Positions 5,736-7,692 of a stretch of 7,692 bases of DNA are shown here, one piece after another (the first letter of the stretch is position 1; every line of letters begins with the position of its first letter). Below the pieces are notes generated by a model, which was not told the DNA's origin, ran no database searches, and worked only from the letters and a program-made list of their open reading frames with translations. The translations under genes and the position numbers were made by a program. Where the stretch lies: the NCBI GenBank assembly GCA_003818595.1, contig RPQV01000149.1, positions 1 through 7,692 on the forward strand, written 5' to 3'. This DNA comes from Calditrichota bacterium (lineage in GTDB: Bacteria; Zhuqueibacterota; Zhuqueibacteria; Residuimicrobiales; Krinioviventaceae).

Positions 5736-6536
5736 TCAGGCGGCTGGCATTGAAACTGAGTGGATGAAGGAACGGACTATTGTGGTAAATCGTTCGGGTT
5801 GTTCAAAGTGAATGTGATGTCCACAGCCATTCAATATTTGCCACGATGCCTGCGGGACAGACAACTGAAATCGTCGCAGTATCTGTTGGTATTTTGTATC
5901 TTTTTCTCCGGCCAGCAGCAATAGGGGGATGTTCAATTTTTCCAACAGCGGCCACAAATCAGGTTGGGTGCTGGTTGCCAGATTTTGAAAAGCCGTGGCG
6001 AGCGCAAGCGGATCATTGTTGAGGCGACGAGCCAGTAACTGTGGAAATTCCGGATGATTGCTCAGACCGGCAAAGAGGGGCTGAGCGTACCACTGCGCGA
6101 GAAAAGTATCATATGGAGTGGTCCGGAGTTGTTGCACTATATTATCCTCCCATAAGCGTCGTGTTTCTCGATCATCCTCTTCTCTCAACCCGGGCGTGGC
6201 TGATTCGATGATTAAAAAGGAGAATCGATATTGATTGTGCAGCACGGTATAAAGTGCGATCCTTCCACCCATTGAATAGCCCATGATTCCAGCCTGTCGC
6301 AGGTTCAAAACATCCATCACGGCGCTGATTGCACGGGCTGTCTCCTGCCAGCCATAATGCAGCAGCCTCCGATTACAGCCATGCCCCGGCAGATCTATGA
6401 GAATGCAGAACAACTCACTCTCCAGTTGTTTTGTTACATTCAGCCAATCTTGACTGGAACCCATGAATCCATGCAGAAAAATGAGTGGTATACCATCGGG
6501 TCGGCCAACGATTTGATAATCGGGGAGTGCACTCAC
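5736..6536 (-). CDS. menH: 2-succinyl-6-hydroxy-2,4-cyclohexadiene-1-carboxylate (SHCHC) synthase
   Basis: Eliminates pyruvate from SEPHCHC to give SHCHC; cytoplasmic alpha/beta hydrolase. The 266 residues show LHGFMGSSQDW (21-31; oxyanion hole), DLPGHG (48-53), the nucleophile elbow GYSMGGR (86-92, S88), AGEKDTKY (209-216, acid D213) and GCGHHIHFEQPE (237-248, H240), so the Ser-Asp-His triad is complete. The HGFMGSSxDW and GYSMGGR forms are typical of MenH, and the position after menD supports this over generic hydrolases. The start is GTG at 6536, which overlaps the menD stop as GTGA; GGGGA lies about 9 nt upstream. The stop is followed by a 181-bp gap before menB. Confidence 0.92.
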   Translation of the reverse strand: MSALPDYQIVGRPDGIPLIFLHGFMGSSQDWLNVTKQLESELFCILIDLPGHGCNRRLLHYGWQETARAISAVMDVLNLRQAGIMGYSMGGRIALYTVLHNQYRFSFLIIESATPGLREEDDRETRRLWEDNIVQQLRTTPYDTFLAQWYAQPLFAGLSNHPEFPQLLARRLNNDPLALATAFQNLATSTQPDLWPLLEKLNIPLLLLAGEKDTKYQQILRRFQLSVPQASWQILNGCGHHIHFEQPERFTTIVRSFIHSVSMPAA

Positions 6537-7692
6537 CGTGAGTCATCCCCAAGACGGATGAGAAATTGTTCGCATTGGCGGTGGATTTGGGCGTTTCGTT
6601 CCTGCTCACTGGTGATTTCGATCAGACAGTGGGAATTTCGCCGGAGCGCGCTTTGATATCCGGAGATGAACTCGTTAATTGTTTGCGGTTTTTCGTATGC
6701 CAGTCCGAACAGCCTGGCCGCATCCAAAAATGTCAGTGCGTGAGGTGTGGCGAAGAAAGGCATGAGTGATTCATATCGGCTGATCGGCAGCATCGAAAAG
6801 ATACCGCCGCCATGATTATTGATGAGTACAATAATGACCGGTTGGGTCAATCGGCTCAATTGATGCAAAGAATTTAAATCATGAAGAAACGCCAGGTCAC
6901 CGATGAGTAAGGTGCCTGGTTTCTGCAATCCCGCAAAAAAACCGGCAGCGGTTGCGATCAACCCGTCGATTCCGCTGGCGCCGCGATTGCCGTCGATTCG
7001 TTTTGGCGATGCCCCGCGCTGTGCAAACATTTGCAGATCTCGGATGGGCATGCTGTTGCCAATGAACAGCGCATGCTGATCAGGCAGCAGGGAAGAGAGG
7101 CAACGGGCAATTGCGGGTTCACTCAATTCGTTTTTAGAGAATAAAAATTTGTCCAATCTGCTTTGAATAGCGTCGCTATCCCATGGCGATGCCTGGAAAG
7201 GTCTGGGTTTTATTTTTTCGAGTAGGGCATCGGCAAAGTATTGCGGCGAACAGAAAAGCCGCAGGGTCATCAGATGGCCTGGGTCTATTCGCCTGACTGA
7301 TTCATGCACATGGATATAATGTTCCGGCGCCGATTCTTCAAGCCATTGCTGAATCCTTTTAGATAACAATTGACCACCGAGGTGAAGGACGACATCGGGC
7401 TTGAATTGAGTCCTTCGCTCTTCCGAAATCAATAGGAAATCATCCCAGACCAAACCCTGGCGCTTTACGTAACGCAGCGGATGTAAGACATCACAATGGA
7501 TAGGCCATTGCATGCGATCAGCGAGTCGGATAATTGCTTCGTCATTCGGAGTGGACATGGGTCCCAGAATGAGCAGCGGTGATTTTGCTGAATTGATAAT
7601 TTGGGCTGCTTCGGTCAGATGACGGTCGCCAACCATCACTGGGTCAAGTGGATATTGAGTATAAGGCAGACGGCTCGAACCCCATCTCAGGA
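6533..7692 (-). CDS. menD: SEPHCHC synthase, C-terminal two thirds (5' end outside window)
   Basis: Adds the succinic semialdehyde-ThDP unit from 2-oxoglutarate to isochorismate, the first committed menaquinone step. The frame is open to the right edge; the first complete codon is 7690-7688 and 385 residues are visible of the roughly 560 usual. The GTG at 7639 is internal, since family sequence (RWGSSRLPYTQYPLDP) continues upstream of it. Counted from the first full codon, GNSMPIRDL (211-219) and NRGASGIDG (235-243) are active-site motifs matching GNS..R and NRGASGIDG of E. coli MenD, and GDLAFLHDLN with LINNHGGGIFSMLP (264-302) is the ThDP/Mg binding region. The N-terminal domain with the ThDP-activating glutamate is off the window. 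The last 4 bp overlap menH. An isochorismate synthase gene would be expected upstream. Confidence 0.96.
   Translation of the reverse strand, partial: LRWGSSRLPYTQYPLDPVMVGDRHLTEAAQIINSAKSPLLILGPMSTPNDEAIIRLADRMQWPIHCDVLHPLRYVKRQGLVWDDFLLISEERRTQFKPDVVLHLGGQLLSKRIQQWLEESAPEHYIHVHESVRRIDPGHLMTLRLFCSPQYFADALLEKIKPRPFQASPWDSDAIQSRLDKFLFSKNELSEPAIARCLSSLLPDQHALFIGNSMPIRDLQMFAQRGASPKRIDGNRGASGIDGLIATAAGFFAGLQKPGTLLIGDLAFLHDLNSLHQLSRLTQPVIIVLINNHGGGIFSMLPISRYESLMPFFATPHALTFLDAARLFGLAYEKPQTINEFISGYQSALRRNSHCLIEITSEQERNAQIHRQCEQFLIRLGDDSR

Overview
The window holds most of a classical (o-succinylbenzoate) menaquinone biosynthesis locus. Six genes run leftward on the minus strand in the order menD (cut by the right edge), menH, menB, menA, menC, menE. 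A seventh pathway gene, a hotdog-fold DHNA-CoA thioesterase (menI type), faces them on the plus strand and overlaps the 3' end of menE by 19 bp. Left of it, transcribed divergently, is a small protein of the TM1266 family, best known as a putative regulator linked to [FeFe]-hydrogenase maturation genes. The far left edge carries the C-terminal three quarters of a dihydrofolate reductase.

Layout: 1-357 folA-like 3' part (+); 374-649 TM1266-like (-); 650-873 divergent intergenic region with a possible 21-codon ORF, AT-rich tracts and a GTAAAT-N6-ATTTAC dyad; 874-1302 thioesterase (+); 1284-2726 menE; 2723-3802 menC; 3799-4689 menA; 4733-5554 menB; 5555-5735 a 181-bp gap with a good sigma70-like promoter reading into menB; 5736-6536 menH; 6533 to the right edge menD. 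No stretch over 300 bases lacks a gene, and I saw no RNA gene, CRISPR array, insertion sequence or long repeat.

Pathway: MenD makes SEPHCHC from isochorismate and 2-oxoglutarate; MenH eliminates pyruvate to give SHCHC; MenC dehydrates it to o-succinylbenzoate; MenE makes OSB-CoA; MenB cyclises it to DHNA-CoA; the thioesterase releases DHNA; membrane-bound MenA prenylates DHNA to demethylmenaquinone. Missing from view are the isochorismate synthase (menF, possibly beyond the right edge) and the final methyltransferase (menG/ubiE).

Organism: a bacterium that makes menaquinone, with roughly balanced base composition. The D-H-B-A-C-E order including menA recalls Bacteroidetes/Chlorobi-type clusters, MenB reads very like the proteobacterial type, the thioesterase resembles the cyanobacterial/Chlorobium type, and TM1266 proteins are typical of anaerobes. 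I therefore do not commit to a phylum. The core is well-known metabolism; the least explained part is the TM1266 gene and the divergent control region at 650-873.
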